In this document: positions 8,749 to 16,769 of the stretch, in pieces | Numbering within the stretch: the first letter of the stretch is position 1 | How the letters are laid out: the number at the start of each line of letters is the position of its first letter | From: an uncultured Gemella sp. | GTDB lineage: Bacteria > Bacillota > Bacilli > Staphylococcales > Gemellaceae | Assembly (NCBI GenBank): GCA_927911745.1 | Contig: CAKMQF010000082.1 | Location: forward strand, 1 to 22,266 | Length of the DNA: 22,266 nucleotides | Direction of reading: 5' to 3' | Notes under the pieces: generated by a model | What the model was told of the DNA's origin: nothing | What the model saw: the letters and a program-made list of their open reading frames with translations, nothing else | Databases searched by the model: none | Program-made: the position numbers and the translations under genes

Positions 8749-10344
8749 ATGAGGAAAAATACAAAAACAACACTTAAAGTGTTATCAGGAATAGCTTTAG
8801 CAGGGACTGTAGCTGTATTAACAGATAGTAATGCTGATGCTAAAACTTATAAACCAGAAGTAAGATATCAAGATGGGAAATACTTTGTAAAAACTTCTGA
8901 TCCAGCAACAAAAGGTAAATTAATGGCTTTTTCGATTAAAAAACCAAATTCAGATGAATTTTTACGTGTCTCAGACGAAGTAAATTATAATAATCAAGAA
9001 GTTGTAATTAAAAAAGGATTTGATGAACAGTTTGAAGGAGAAATCTCAGACAATACGCTTGTTGCTATTCAGGACGAAGAGAAAAGACCTAATGGATCTG
9101 AAGATGCTATAGATAATCCAACAGAACTTGCGAAATATAAACAAGAAGAAAAAGAATTTTTTGCTGAAGCAAAAGCTGGTGGAGTAACATTTAAGGACGC
9201 AATGAAGAAGGAAGAAAAACCTAAAGAAGAAGCAAAACCGACAACTACTTCAACAATAGCAGAACGTTTCATTGATTCTTTAACAGGTGAAGTAACATCA
9301 GATGGGAAACTTGTTTATACGATTAAAAGCAAAGAGCCTTTAAGTGGTGATGTTGTTTTGCGAATATATAATGATAGAAATGGTAAAACTGATAATCATT
9401 TACATTTTAATAAAACAGATGATAACACATATGTTGGGGATTATAGTATTAGTTCTCTGCAAAAAGGAGTTTATAAACCATATGAGCTAAGTTTTATAGA
9501 TTCTACCAATAAGGCCCATACTCTACATAGTTTTGATTTAATACCATTTCAGGATAAATCGAAGGTAGCTGTTGGAGAAACAATTGAAGAACCAATTAAT
9601 AGTCCGCAATTGCAAGGAAAGAAAATTGGAGTGTTTGCAAATTATAAAAAAGTAAAAAATGGAACAGTAGTAAAATACACTTTAAAAATAGCTAACGATA
9701 AATTAAAAGATAACGATTATCTTCTTTTACATAAGGAAGGGCAATTTGATCATGTTAATGCATCTGGAAATCATTTATATGATATTAATGGTAACAGGAT
9801 AGTATATATAGAAACAGATCGCTTAGATCCTGGTATCTATAATGTATTTGGCTTTGAGGGTAACAGCGATTATAAATTAGAAGATATTTATAATGAAGAT
9901 GGTTGGTTTGAAGTAGGAAATGAAGATGTTCGTCGTGAGGGACCAGCTGTTAGTGATACAGTTCCAACTACTAAACCAGATGAGACACCAAAACCGACTC
10001 CGGAGCCACAACCAAAGAAAGATGAAACGCCAAAACCAGGTAAAGAAGAAACATTAAAACCAAGTGAAACACCAAAGCCAAGTGAGACACCGAAACCAGG
10101 TAAAGGAGAAATGCCAAAATCAGAAAAAGATAGCAACTGGAATCCATTTGCTCAAGGACAAAAAGCAAAAGAAGGTTCAACTGAAGTTAAATCTGAAGCT
10201 GGAGAAGTAGCTACAAAACCTGTAAGTAACAGAAAAGAAGGAAAAGCATTACCTAACACAGGATTACAAACAACTTCTTATGGATTCTTAGCAGCAATCG
10301 TAGGATTATTCGGAGCAGTGGCTTTAAGAAGAAAAAATAGATAA
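8749..10344 (+). CDS. LPXTG-anchored surface protein A, unknown ectodomain
   Basis: A 531-residue secreted, wall-anchored protein. An N-terminal signal peptide (MRKNTKTTLKVLSG.., likely cleaved after NADA) is followed by ~120 mostly acidic residues. A beta-rich domain comes next (residues ~170-275, DGKLVYTIKS ... YSISSLQKGVYKP), then a second beta-rich domain (~290-390, with LDPGIYNVFGFEG). A proline/lysine wall-spanning segment (~403-460, KPxETP units) leads to NPFAQGQK and the LPNTG sorting signal with RRKNR tail. I recognise no named adhesin or NEAT domain. Start: ATG 8749 with GAAGGAG upstream. Its promoter region, last ~70 residues and terminator nearly match those of surface protein B, while the ectodomain differs. 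It is probably under control of the two-box operator upstream. Confidence 0.9.
   Translation: MRKNTKTTLKVLSGIALAGTVAVLTDSNADAKTYKPEVRYQDGKYFVKTSDPATKGKLMAFSIKKPNSDEFLRVSDEVNYNNQEVVIKKGFDEQFEGEISDNTLVAIQDEEKRPNGSEDAIDNPTELAKYKQEEKEFFAEAKAGGVTFKDAMKKEEKPKEEAKPTTTSTIAERFIDSLTGEVTSDGKLVYTIKSKEPLSGDVVLRIYNDRNGKTDNHLHFNKTDDNTYVGDYSISSLQKGVYKPYELSFIDSTNKAHTLHSFDLIPFQDKSKVAVGETIEEPINSPQLQGKKIGVFANYKKVKNGTVVKYTLKIANDKLKDNDYLLLHKEGQFDHVNASGNHLYDINGNRIVYIETDRLDPGIYNVFGFEGNSDYKLEDIYNEDGWFEVGNEDVRREGPAVSDTVPTTKPDETPKPTPEPQPKKDETPKPGKEETLKPSETPKPSETPKPGKGEMPKSEKDSNWNPFAQGQKAKEGSTEVKSEAGEVATKPVSNRKEGKALPNTGLQTTSYGFLAAIVGLFGAVALRRKNR
9967..10125 (+). repeat. KPxETP-type wall-spanning repeat segment in surface protein A
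   Basis: Degenerate 18-base units encode KPDETP, KPGKEET, KPSETP and KPSETP. Such proline-rich segments extend wall proteins through peptidoglycan. The unit number is a likely site of slippage. Confidence 0.7.
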
Positions 10345-10361
10345 TATTTAATATTCTCTTA

Positions 10362-10401
10362 AATAGACTATAGAGCATTAATTGTTCTATAGCCTATTTT
10401 T
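10362..10401 (+). terminator. Terminator of surface protein A
   Basis: AATAGACTATAGA (10362-10374) pairs with TCTATAGCCTATT (10386-10398), 12 of 13 positions, followed by Ts. The sequence is shared with the terminator of surface protein B at 13648, where the single mismatch is paired. Confidence 0.85.
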
Positions 10402-10575
10402 CCATTAGTTCAACTTTTGATGAATTTAATTCTTATGTTTTTTAATTTTTTAGAAATTTGATAATTGTTAAGAGACTTAAAAGAACAAATTTCAAAATAA
10501 AATTTGTAAAAACTAGTGATTAAATAAATAATAATTATAAAATTTGGAGTTTGCCGAGGTGGATTCAAGGTACCC

Positions 10576-10604
10576 TTGACACTTTTTGAAATTTATATTA
10601 TAAT
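10576..10604 (+). promoter_or_regulatory. Consensus promoter of the abiF RNA
   Basis: TTGACA (10576-10581) and TATAAT (10599-10604) match the consensus perfectly with a 17-base spacer, giving a start near 10611. This is the best promoter in the window and it drives a ~60-base structured RNA and, by read-through, the HEPN gene. The rest of 10402-10575 is AT-rich with no ORF. Confidence 0.9.
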
Positions 10605-10610
10605 TTAATT

Positions 10611-10670
10611 AGATATCAATGTCCCCATTCCTTTTAGGCAGTTACGACTGACATGGGGACTCTTTTTTTT
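10611..10670 (+). ncRNA. abiF-type structured RNA upstream of the HEPN gene (candidate RNA antitoxin)
   Basis: A short RNA of ~60 bases is predicted between the promoter's start point (~10611) and a T run (10663-10670). Outer stem: GTCCCCAT (10621-10628) with ATGGGGAC (10653-10660), eight perfect pairs and the only GC-rich stretch nearby. Inner hairpin: CAGT (10639-10642) with ACTG (10647-10650) and a TACG loop. A lopsided internal loop (TCCTTTTAGG against AC) lies between them. The stem plus T run also forms a terminator, so most transcripts should stop before abiF. A conserved 'abiF RNA' motif upstream of Abi_2 genes has been described by comparative genomics; position and shape match it, but I could not run a covariance search. 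Confidence 0.78.
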
Positions 10671-10682
10671 AGGAGATTTTAC

Positions 10683-11651
10683 ATGAGCGAATTAATACAT
10701 TTAGAATTTAACGAACAAATACAACTTTTTAAAGATAGAAATATGACATTTAAAGATGAATTAAATGCCATTCAGAAATTACAGCATATTAATTACTATA
10801 AAATAAAGGAATTTGCAGAACCTTTTTGTACTAAAAAAGAAGGATTATTAGATTATAGCAATATATCTTTTGAATACGTACTTAAGAGATATTATAATGA
10901 TAAACATCTAAGAATGAATCTATTTGATGCAATTGAAAATATTGAAGTTTCTATTAAAACAAATCTTTCGCATGTTTTAGGTTCTGGGAAAATGGGAGCG
11001 TATGGATATTTAAAATTCTTTAGTTGGTGTAATAGGAATGAATATTGTACATATTACCTAAGAGATAAAGAGAAAGAATTTAAAACAAAATTCACTAAAT
11101 ATTTAACTACAACTACAAATAATGAAATAAAAAGAAAAATAAGAAATTCAAATTTTGAGTTTCCGCCAGTATGGTTAATGGTTAATATCCTTACATTTGG
11201 TGATTTAGTTAAAATTATAGAATTATTATCTACATCTAAATTGAAAAAACTAGCAAATGTATATGGAATAACAGGAGAAGAGTTATTATCATGGTTAAAA
11301 ACTTTAAATTTAGTTCGTAATTTATGTGCACATAATTCTAATATTATAGACTTAAAATTAAAAACTACTCCTAAAATTCATGAAAAATGGAAAGATATAT
11401 TATACGTTACAAAAAGTGATAAATATACAAATAGATTAGCTAGCGTTTTATGCATCATTAATACATTAGTAGGGAAAATAAACCCTAATTATAATTTCAA
11501 AAGTATAAAATTGTCGTTAGATGAGATAACTACTAAAAATGATAGTTATTCAGAAATGTTAGGATTTAAAGATTATGGTTCTTTAGAAAAAATTTATGAA
11601 GATAAAGTCAGAAGTAGAAGAAAGAAAATTAAGAAAAAAAAGAGAAGATAA
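10683..11651 (+). CDS. abiF: AbiF/AbiD family (Abi_2) HEPN-domain abortive-infection protein
   Basis: A 322-residue protein of the Abi_2 family, HEPN RNases related to lactococcal AbiD/AbiF and proposed relatives of Cas13. The N-terminus (LIHLEFNEQIQLFKDRNM, then INYYKIKEF) and FDAIENIEVSIKTNL are typical of the family. The HEPN active-site motif RxxxxH appears as RNLCAH (residues ~218-223). The tail is very basic (RRKKIKKKKRR). Start: ATG 10683, seven bases after AGGAG (10671-10675). An in-frame ATG at 10653 lies inside the terminator stem and lacks a binding site. The gene follows the T run of the structured RNA immediately, so expression requires read-through, as in type III toxin-antitoxin loci. 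Predicted role: RNA cleavage causing growth arrest or phage defence, restrained by the upstream RNA. The frame is intact. Confidence 0.88.
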   Translation: MSELIHLEFNEQIQLFKDRNMTFKDELNAIQKLQHINYYKIKEFAEPFCTKKEGLLDYSNISFEYVLKRYYNDKHLRMNLFDAIENIEVSIKTNLSHVLGSGKMGAYGYLKFFSWCNRNEYCTYYLRDKEKEFKTKFTKYLTTTTNNEIKRKIRNSNFEFPPVWLMVNILTFGDLVKIIELLSTSKLKKLANVYGITGEELLSWLKTLNLVRNLCAHNSNIIDLKLKTTPKIHEKWKDILYVTKSDKYTNRLASVLCIINTLVGKINPNYNFKSIKLSLDEITTKNDSYSEMLGFKDYGSLEKIYEDKVRSRRKKIKKKKRR

Positions 11652-11771
11652 GGGGCTGCCCCAAAAGTCCTAAAATTTAACAAAAATTCATATAAAAACT
11701 CAAAAACGCAGAAGTTTATTGTTATCTAAATTCACTTTATAAAAGTTTTTTAGATATCTAATAAAACTGTA

Positions 11772-11835
11772 AGGGATGATTCAACAAATCGATTTCTTAA
11801 GAAATCGGGATTTTTGAGTCACTCCCTATTTTTTT
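11772..11835 (+). terminator. Long hairpin terminator after abiF
   Basis: An imperfect stem begins at AGGGA (11772-11776) and ends at TCCCT (11823-11827). It is centred on the perfect 18-base palindrome CGATTTCTTAAGAAATCG (11790-11807) and followed by a T run (11829-11835). It stops transcription before surface protein B. Between abiF and this hairpin lies only a small GGGG-CTG-CCCC hairpin without a T tail and AT-rich DNA. Confidence 0.75.
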
Positions 11836-11871
11836 ATGAGACTAAAAGTTTAGCATAGTCAATATCTCTTA

Positions 11872-11972
11872 GTTACAGATTTGTAACTTTCGCAAAGAAA
11901 AATACAATAAATATGATAGAAATATCCAATTTTGTAACGTTTTATAATTTATATAAGTATTTATAGTAAAAT
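11872..11972 (+). promoter_or_regulatory. Two-box operator and promoter of surface protein B
   Basis: Box 1 GTTACAGATTTGTAAC (11872-11887) is identical to that of surface protein A. TTTGTAA of box 2 lies at 11931-11937 (59 bases on), and GTAAAAT is at 11966-11972 (35 bases on). The leader after the -10 (TTGTCTTATTATATT) is also shared with surface protein A. Confidence 0.7.
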
Positions 11973-12028
11973 ATAATTGTCTTATTATATTGACATTTTA
12001 GTTATTATTTTAAAAAGGAGAACAATAG

Positions 12029-13630
12029 ATGAAGAAAAAATTATTAACAAGTGCAGCAATTGCATCGTTTTTAACTGCAGCTGGTGTAGTAATACCTCAA
12101 ACAGATATTTTTGCAGTGGATACACCAAATACACCACACCCAAGTACACTTTCAAATGAACAGCCAAGTGAAAATACAAATTCAACAGAAAATAACGGTC
12201 TAGCTAAAGAATGGAATAAAATATATGATAAAAAAAAGGTTGATAGTTTTGCTGATTATTGGATAGAAAGTATCACAAGAGATAAAAACTATCTTACAAT
12301 AAAAACTAAAGATCATAATAGTGTTGATTATGTACATTATGTTGACGCTGAAAAGATTCCTACGCAATGGGATGCTCCAGGAGCACATATGTTAAACGCT
12401 ACTAAAATTGCCGATGATTTATATCGAGTAGATACAAATGAACTTGTTAAAGGAGAAAACGAAAATAAGAAGTTTATTTTGAATGCAATAAGTTTAGTAC
12501 CAGATTATTCTGATGATAAAAATAATTATACAACTCAAAATAGTAATATACTTAAAAAATATAAGGATAGTAATGGAAATATTAAGGAATCTTTTGCATA
12601 CGCTGCAGTAGAAGAATTAGATTTTAAAGATTTACATAAGTATGCTGATATAACACGAGTTGTAGGACCTAAAGCAACCGTAGAAAATAAACAAAAGTCA
12701 CCAGAAGTAGGAGATAAAGATTATGTAGTTTATACGGATAAATCTCAAGTTGAATTAAATGGTACTATTAAAACTACTATAAAATATAAACCAGGAGTGA
12801 AAAAATACTCTGATGTGTTAATTGAAAAATATGTAGGAAAAACAAGTGATGGAAAGCTAGGATTCGAAAATATTTATGGTTATATTTCTAAAGACTTTGT
12901 AATCAGTTTTGCTAATGATAAAGACGATAAGGATGATAAGGAACTAAATCTTCCAGGTTGGTATTCAATGGATAGTGAAGGAAATGATGTATTTTATACA
13001 TGGTTAAAAGGAATGGATCCTGGTCATTATCATATTACAAAATTATTTGGATTAGATTTAACAAAAGGTAACTTAGATAATTCAGAATTTACTATTGGTG
13101 AAAATGAGAAATTTGTTTATAGAACAGAAAGTGATTCAACTAAACCAAAAGATAGTAACCCAATTATAGAATCTACACCAACATCAAAACCAGGTGAAAC
13201 ACCAAAACCAAGTGAGACACCAAAACCAGGTGAAACACCAAAACCAAGCGAGACACCAAAACCTGATGAAACACCAAAACCGGATGAAACGTCAAAACCA
13301 GGAAAAGAGGAAATATTAAAACCAGGTGAAGCGCCAAAACCAGGAAAAGAAGAGACATTAAAACCAAGTGAAACACCGAAAGGTGATAAAAAAGAAGCGA
13401 CAAAATCTGAGAAAGACAACAGTTGGAACCCATTTGCTCAAGGACAAAAAGTAAAAGAAGGTTCAACTGAAGTGAAATCTGAAGGTGGAGAAGCAGCTGT
13501 TAAATCTGTAAGTAACAGAAAAGAAGGTAAAGCTTTACCTAACACAGGATTACAAACAACTTCTTATGGATTCTTAGCAGCAATCGTAGGATTATTTGGA
13601 GCTGTAGCTTTAAGAAGAAAAAATAGATAA
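12029..13630 (+). CDS. LPXTG-anchored surface protein B, unknown ectodomain
   Basis: A 533-residue wall-anchored protein. The signal peptide (MKKKLLTSAAIASFLTAAG.., likely cleaved after DIFA) is followed by a Ser/Thr/Asn-rich linker. Two beta-rich regions come next (residues ~70-165 and ~235-350). The second contains MDPGHYHITKLFG, comparable to LDPGIYNVFGFEG in surface protein A, hinting at a shared but diverged fold. The wall-spanning segment (~385-455) is a KPGETP/KPSETP repeat, then NPFAQGQK, LPNTG, a hydrophobic stretch and RRKNR. The start ATG 12029 follows AAAAGGAG. Outside the ectodomain, promoter, anchor and terminator nearly copy those of surface protein A. No known adhesin domain is recognised. 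Confidence 0.9.
   Translation: MKKKLLTSAAIASFLTAAGVVIPQTDIFAVDTPNTPHPSTLSNEQPSENTNSTENNGLAKEWNKIYDKKKVDSFADYWIESITRDKNYLTIKTKDHNSVDYVHYVDAEKIPTQWDAPGAHMLNATKIADDLYRVDTNELVKGENENKKFILNAISLVPDYSDDKNNYTTQNSNILKKYKDSNGNIKESFAYAAVEELDFKDLHKYADITRVVGPKATVENKQKSPEVGDKDYVVYTDKSQVELNGTIKTTIKYKPGVKKYSDVLIEKYVGKTSDGKLGFENIYGYISKDFVISFANDKDDKDDKELNLPGWYSMDSEGNDVFYTWLKGMDPGHYHITKLFGLDLTKGNLDNSEFTIGENEKFVYRTESDSTKPKDSNPIIESTPTSKPGETPKPSETPKPGETPKPSETPKPDETPKPDETSKPGKEEILKPGEAPKPGKEETLKPSETPKGDKKEATKSEKDNSWNPFAQGQKVKEGSTEVKSEGGEAAVKSVSNRKEGKALPNTGLQTTSYGFLAAIVGLFGAVALRRKNR
13181..13379 (+). repeat. KPGETP/KPSETP 18-base tandem repeats in surface protein B
   Basis: Units alternate as KPGETP and KPSETP, then KPDETP, KPDETS and longer KPGKEE variants. 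The regular first part (13184-13300) looks recently expanded; similar but fewer units occur in surface protein A. Confidence 0.8.
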
Positions 13631-13647
13631 TATTTAATATTATTTTT

Positions 13648-13688
13648 AATAGACTATAGAGTATTAATTGTTCTGTAGTCTATTTTTT
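13648..13688 (+). terminator. Terminator of surface protein B
   Basis: AATAGACTATAGA (13648-13660) pairs with TCTGTAGTCTATT (13672-13684), all 13 positions with one G-T pair, then Ts. It is homologous to the terminator at 10362. Confidence 0.88.
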
Positions 13689-13727
13689 GTTATTAAGGTT
13701 AATACTTTTTAGAGTTAGTATTTAGAA

Positions 13728-13827
13728 GTTACAAATTTGTAATTTTTCACCTTAATATGATATAAAAATGATGAAAATCATCAAATTTGTAATATTATAT
13801 TAGTTAGTTTAGCAATTAATGTAAAAT
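13728..13827 (+). promoter_or_regulatory. Two-box operator in front of the regulator remnant
   Basis: Box 1 holds the perfect 14-base palindrome TTACAAATTTGTAA (13729-13742). TTTGTAA of box 2 is at 13786-13792 (58 bases from the box 1 start) and GTAAAAT is at 13821-13827 (35 bases on). It is the best-conserved copy of box 1, although the gene it serves is dead. Confidence 0.65.
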
Positions 13828-13876
13828 AAAATATAAAGATCAAGAAAAGAAGAAAGCCTAAGGTCGATGAATATCT

Positions 13877-14322
13877 ATGAATAACAAATCTGAATATGGG
13901 AAAATATTTAAACAGCTGTTTTGAGTGAGAATTAAGGCTAAAAGAAGTGGTAGGAGATATTATTTCTACGCAAACATTAAGATGTTTCGAAGTTGATGAA
14001 ACGAGCATTTTATTAGTTGTTTTTGAGAAGTTGATATTGTAATGAGGCGGAAGAGGTAGGTAGAAAAATGATAGAAATGTTAGATTCAATAGGTATTACT
14101 TTGAGTCATATTAAACCAACATTTGCTGTTCATACTTATATATTACTTGCCCAAAATCAAGTTAAAGTCGTAGAATTGGCAAATAAATGCATTTGTCAAA
14201 TAGATGTATTAATAGATTTATATAATAGTAAAAAAGAAATAAATAATAGAAAAGACTATGTTGAGAGGTTTTATGAACTAAACAAAATGGAGCTTGAATT
14301 TGATTTTTTAAAAGTAGTATAA
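13877..14322 (+). pseudogene. Deleted remnant of an Rgg-like regulator
   Basis: This was a paralogue of the regulator at 17212. The N-terminal helix-turn-helix is readable across frame breaks: YGKIFKQL, then VVGDIISTQTLRCFEVDETS and VVFEKL. The sequence then jumps straight to the C-terminal part (CNEAEEVGRKMIEMLDSIG, LSHIKPTFAVHTYILLAQ, INNRKDYVERFYELNK, EFDF). About 480 bases of the middle are missing compared with the intact gene, with the junction near 14032-14042. A further 15 bases are lost at LLAQ|NQVKVV relative to LLAQIKLAQNKVEG, where the intact gene carries CTTGCTCA twice. A stop interrupts the start region (13922). It still has an operator-promoter upstream. The C-terminal part alone is an open frame from 14068. 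Confidence 0.85.
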
Positions 14323-14574
14323 ATATGTGTAACTCTAAATTTCTACTAAAATCTTTAAAATCTGCTACGAATGGTGTTTTATATCTAATTTGATATTGAT
14401 AGTTACTTTTAAAAATATTTTATGATAAAATATAATTAAATTATGATTTTAGGAAGGTATTGTAATAATCAACTTGGAGATCTAATCCAAATATTATATG
14501 AGTGAAATACTATATTTATAAATATATTGATTGTTTAGCGTTTAATTAATATTTAGTTTAACTAGGAGAAAAGA

Positions 14575-15501
14575 ATGAACGAAAAAAATATGCATGGAAG
14601 AATTTTTAAAAAGCTAAGAGAAGAAAGAGGTTATAAACTAAAAGATGTTGCAGGAGATGTTATATCTACAAGAACATTAACACGTTTTGAGGCAGATGAA
14701 ACGAGTCTACCAATTGCTACATTTGAAAAGTTATTAAAAAATTGTGATTTGGTTTCGCTTGATTATTTAATATATTATGTCAAGAATACTGAAATAGAAA
14801 CTACGGAGTTTGCAAAAAGAATGCAGGGGTATATAGAATCTGGTTCTTCAGTAGAGATAGTAAATGAATGTATGAAAGAATTAAAAAAGAGTGATATTAA
14901 ATTTGCTGTAAGGTTAGATATTTTAAATTTCATGCAACTAATAGAATGGAATGGTAGAAGTGAATTATTTGAAGAAAACAAAAGAATAATTAAGGAGAAG
15001 ATAGAGTCAACGAGTAAATTGGGATGGAGTGAGATACATGGACTCATAAATCTAATAAACTCAGCCTCAAGTGAGGATTATTCATGTGAGTATATTGATA
15101 GAGTTATTGAGGACTGTTTCCAAAATATTTATGATGGAAATTATCCGAATAGTTTATTTAATGGGGCATACTGTATGCTATTAATCTCTTCGTTATCATT
15201 TTTATCAAGAAATGGATACTATGAATTAGTGGAAAAGCAATGTAAAGAAACACTTATTAATTTTAATAAATTATCATCCTTATATGATAGATCGAAATAT
15301 TATATTGATGTTACAGAAATATTGGCTATGGTATATTTAAGTCAAAATAAAGAAGAAGGTATAGAGCTCGCAAATAAAGTATTAAAATATCGTAAAACAA
15401 TTGCAGAAAGTATTAATAATCCCTTGTATAAACAGAAAAGAGATATTAGTTATGAAAAATTTTGTGAAGTAAATAAAACCGGTATTGATTTTGAATTTTA
15501 G
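14575..15501 (+). CDS. Rgg/GadR/MutR-like transcriptional regulator (paralogue 1)
   Basis: A 308-residue cytoplasmic regulator. Residues ~7-60 form an XRE-type helix-turn-helix (GRIFKKLREERGYKLKDVAG, then STRTLTRFEADETSLP). The remaining ~240 residues form a helical repeat domain of the Rgg_C/TPR-like type, which in streptococcal Rgg proteins binds short secreted peptides. It ends in NKTGIDFEF, shared by all copies here. The start ATG follows AGGAG by seven bases. No two-box operator of the 8591 type is found upstream, only AT-rich DNA with possible -10 elements near 14421-14436. The next paralogue starts 81 bases downstream with no terminator between, so they may be co-transcribed. I see no convincing signal-peptide gene beside it. 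Confidence 0.88.
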   Translation: MNEKNMHGRIFKKLREERGYKLKDVAGDVISTRTLTRFEADETSLPIATFEKLLKNCDLVSLDYLIYYVKNTEIETTEFAKRMQGYIESGSSVEIVNECMKELKKSDIKFAVRLDILNFMQLIEWNGRSELFEENKRIIKEKIESTSKLGWSEIHGLINLINSASSEDYSCEYIDRVIEDCFQNIYDGNYPNSLFNGAYCMLLISSLSFLSRNGYYELVEKQCKETLINFNKLSSLYDRSKYYIDVTEILAMVYLSQNKEEGIELANKVLKYRKTIAESINNPLYKQKRDISYEKFCEVNKTGIDFEF

Positions 15502-15582
15502 TGTATAATTAATTAGAATAAACCGTTAAAATATACGAAGAGATATTAAAAAATAAAAGTATTTTAAATATGGAGAAGAAAA

Positions 15583-16510
15583 ATGGAGAAGAAAAATAAA
15601 CATGGAAGTATTTTTAAAAAGTTAAGGGAGGAAAGAGGATATAAGTCAAAGGACGTTGCAGGTGATGTTATATCTACAAGAACATTAACTCGTTTCGAGG
15701 CAGATGAAACAAGCCTACCTATCGCTACATTTGAAAAATTATTAGAAAAATTGTGGTATACTTCCTATAGATTATTTAGCATATTACAATAATTGTATCG
15801 AAGATGAGAATACTGAATTTTCAAGAAGAATGGATAAATATCTGAAATCAGGTTTTACAGCAAAGGTAATAAATGAATGTAAAAGAGAGCTGAAAAAGAA
15901 GGAAATTGATTTTGTACGAAGGATATATATATTATTATTCATGATTATTTTAAATCATAGAGATGATAGTGAGTTTTTTGATGAAAATAAAAGAATAATT
16001 AAAGAAAAAATAGAGTCAACGAATAAATTAGGATGCTATGAATTGGGTTTGCTGGCTATATTAATAGATATATCTTCACGAGAAGATTTTACTGTTGAGT
16101 ATATTGATAGGATAATTGAAGAATGTATACATAATATTTCTACTATAGATTATCTGAGTAATTATATATCTTTTGCGTATTGTGGGTTATTATTAGCCTT
16201 GTTAAAATTTTTATCAAGAAATGGTTACTATAGCATAGGTGAAAAGCGATGCAAAGAAGTGCTTAATTATTTAGAAAAACATCCACTGTTATTTAATTAT
16301 GAACATTTTTATTTTAAAATTATTGGATTATTGGCAATGATATATTTGCATCAAAATAAAATAGAAGGTGTAGAACTTGCGAATAAGATGTTAAAATATA
16401 AGAATGTGGAAGTAGAAATTATAGATGACCCTTCTGTTAAAGTGATGGCTGATATTGATTATAAGGTTTTATGTAAAGCTAATAAAACAGGTATTGATTT
16501 TGAATTTTAA
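15583..16510 (+). CDS. Rgg/GadR/MutR-like transcriptional regulator (paralogue 2), one frameshift
   Basis: A tandem copy of the preceding regulator, 308 residues after correction. The helix-turn-helix (GSIFKKLREERGYKSKDVAG, STRTLTRFEADETSLPIAT) differs from paralogue 1 at only a few positions, while the C-terminal helical domain has diverged (conserved islands: NECKRELKK, FFDENKRIIKEKIEST, FLSRNGYY, NKTGIDFEF). The frame breaks at the A5 run 15746-15750; with four As it reads LLENCGILPIDYLAYY and joins the downstream frame. Start ATG 15583, with GGAGAAG just before; the ATG at 15570 is in a different context. A terminator follows at 16543. Similar DNA-reading heads with different sensor domains suggest two inputs acting on overlapping targets. 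Confidence 0.83.
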
Positions 16511-16542
16511 ACGTTATATGATATAGATATAATGTATCAGGA

Positions 16543-16583
16543 GAGTATTTAAGATGATTAATTTTTCTTAAATACTTTTTTTT
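16543..16583 (+). terminator. Terminator after regulator paralogue 2
   Basis: GTATTTAAGA (16545-16554) pairs with TCTTAAATAC (16566-16575), followed by eight Ts. It closes the paralogue 1-2 unit. Confidence 0.82.
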
Positions 16584-16620
16584 GTTTGTTTTATGATGAA
16601 GTTCGTTTTTAGATAATATT

Positions 16621-16734
16621 AATCGGACAAATTTGTCTGATTATTTTTATTTAACCCTTATTTTCAGCTATATTTATTTCGAATCGGACAATGTTTTCTG
16701 ATTATGAAAAAAGTGCTTTAATCCGTGATAAAAT
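16621..16734 (+). promoter_or_regulatory. Variant two-box operator and promoter before the small unknown ORF
   Basis: Two related imperfect palindromes start at 16621 and 16682. Each begins AATCGGACAA and ends TCTGATT; the first contains the perfect core GACAAATTTGTC (16626-16637). They are 61 bases apart, and TAAAAT (16729-16734) lies 36 bases after the TTTGT-equivalent position of the second box. This is the same geometry as the 8591-type promoters, with CGGACA arms in place of GTTACA. Confidence 0.55.
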
Positions 16735-16769
16735 AAGCATACGATAACTTATAGAAATTGGAGATGCTT

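Noticed and set aside
10653..10682. Upstream ATG at 10653 as abiF start
   Set aside because: It lies in the 3' arm of the RNA hairpin and would add residues encoded by the T run; ATG 10683 has AGGAG at the right distance.
11652..11662. GGGG-CTG-CCCC hairpin right after the abiF stop, considered as a terminator or insertion-sequence end
   Set aside because: No T run follows, and no matching inverted end or transposase piece is seen within the window. It resembles some insertion-sequence termini, but nothing else supports that.
13181..13379. Regular 18-base repeats considered as a CRISPR array
   Set aside because: There are no unique spacers, and the repeats are in frame and encode KPxETP wall-spanning units of the surface protein.
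13117..13466. Two long open frames on the minus strand opposite the surface protein B repeats (also 9888-10180 opposite surface protein A)
   Set aside because: They are low-complexity mirror frames of the proline-rich repeat, without start signals.
8749..13630. NEAT haem-binding or known adhesin identity for the two surface proteins
   Set aside because: I could not find the NEAT signature residues or any named domain motif by eye, so they are left as unknown ectodomains.
14443..14505. 20-codon ORF (MILGRYCNNQ..) upstream of regulator paralogue 1
   Set aside because: No ribosome binding site, not hydrophobic enough for a secreted signal peptide, and no counterpart at the other regulators.
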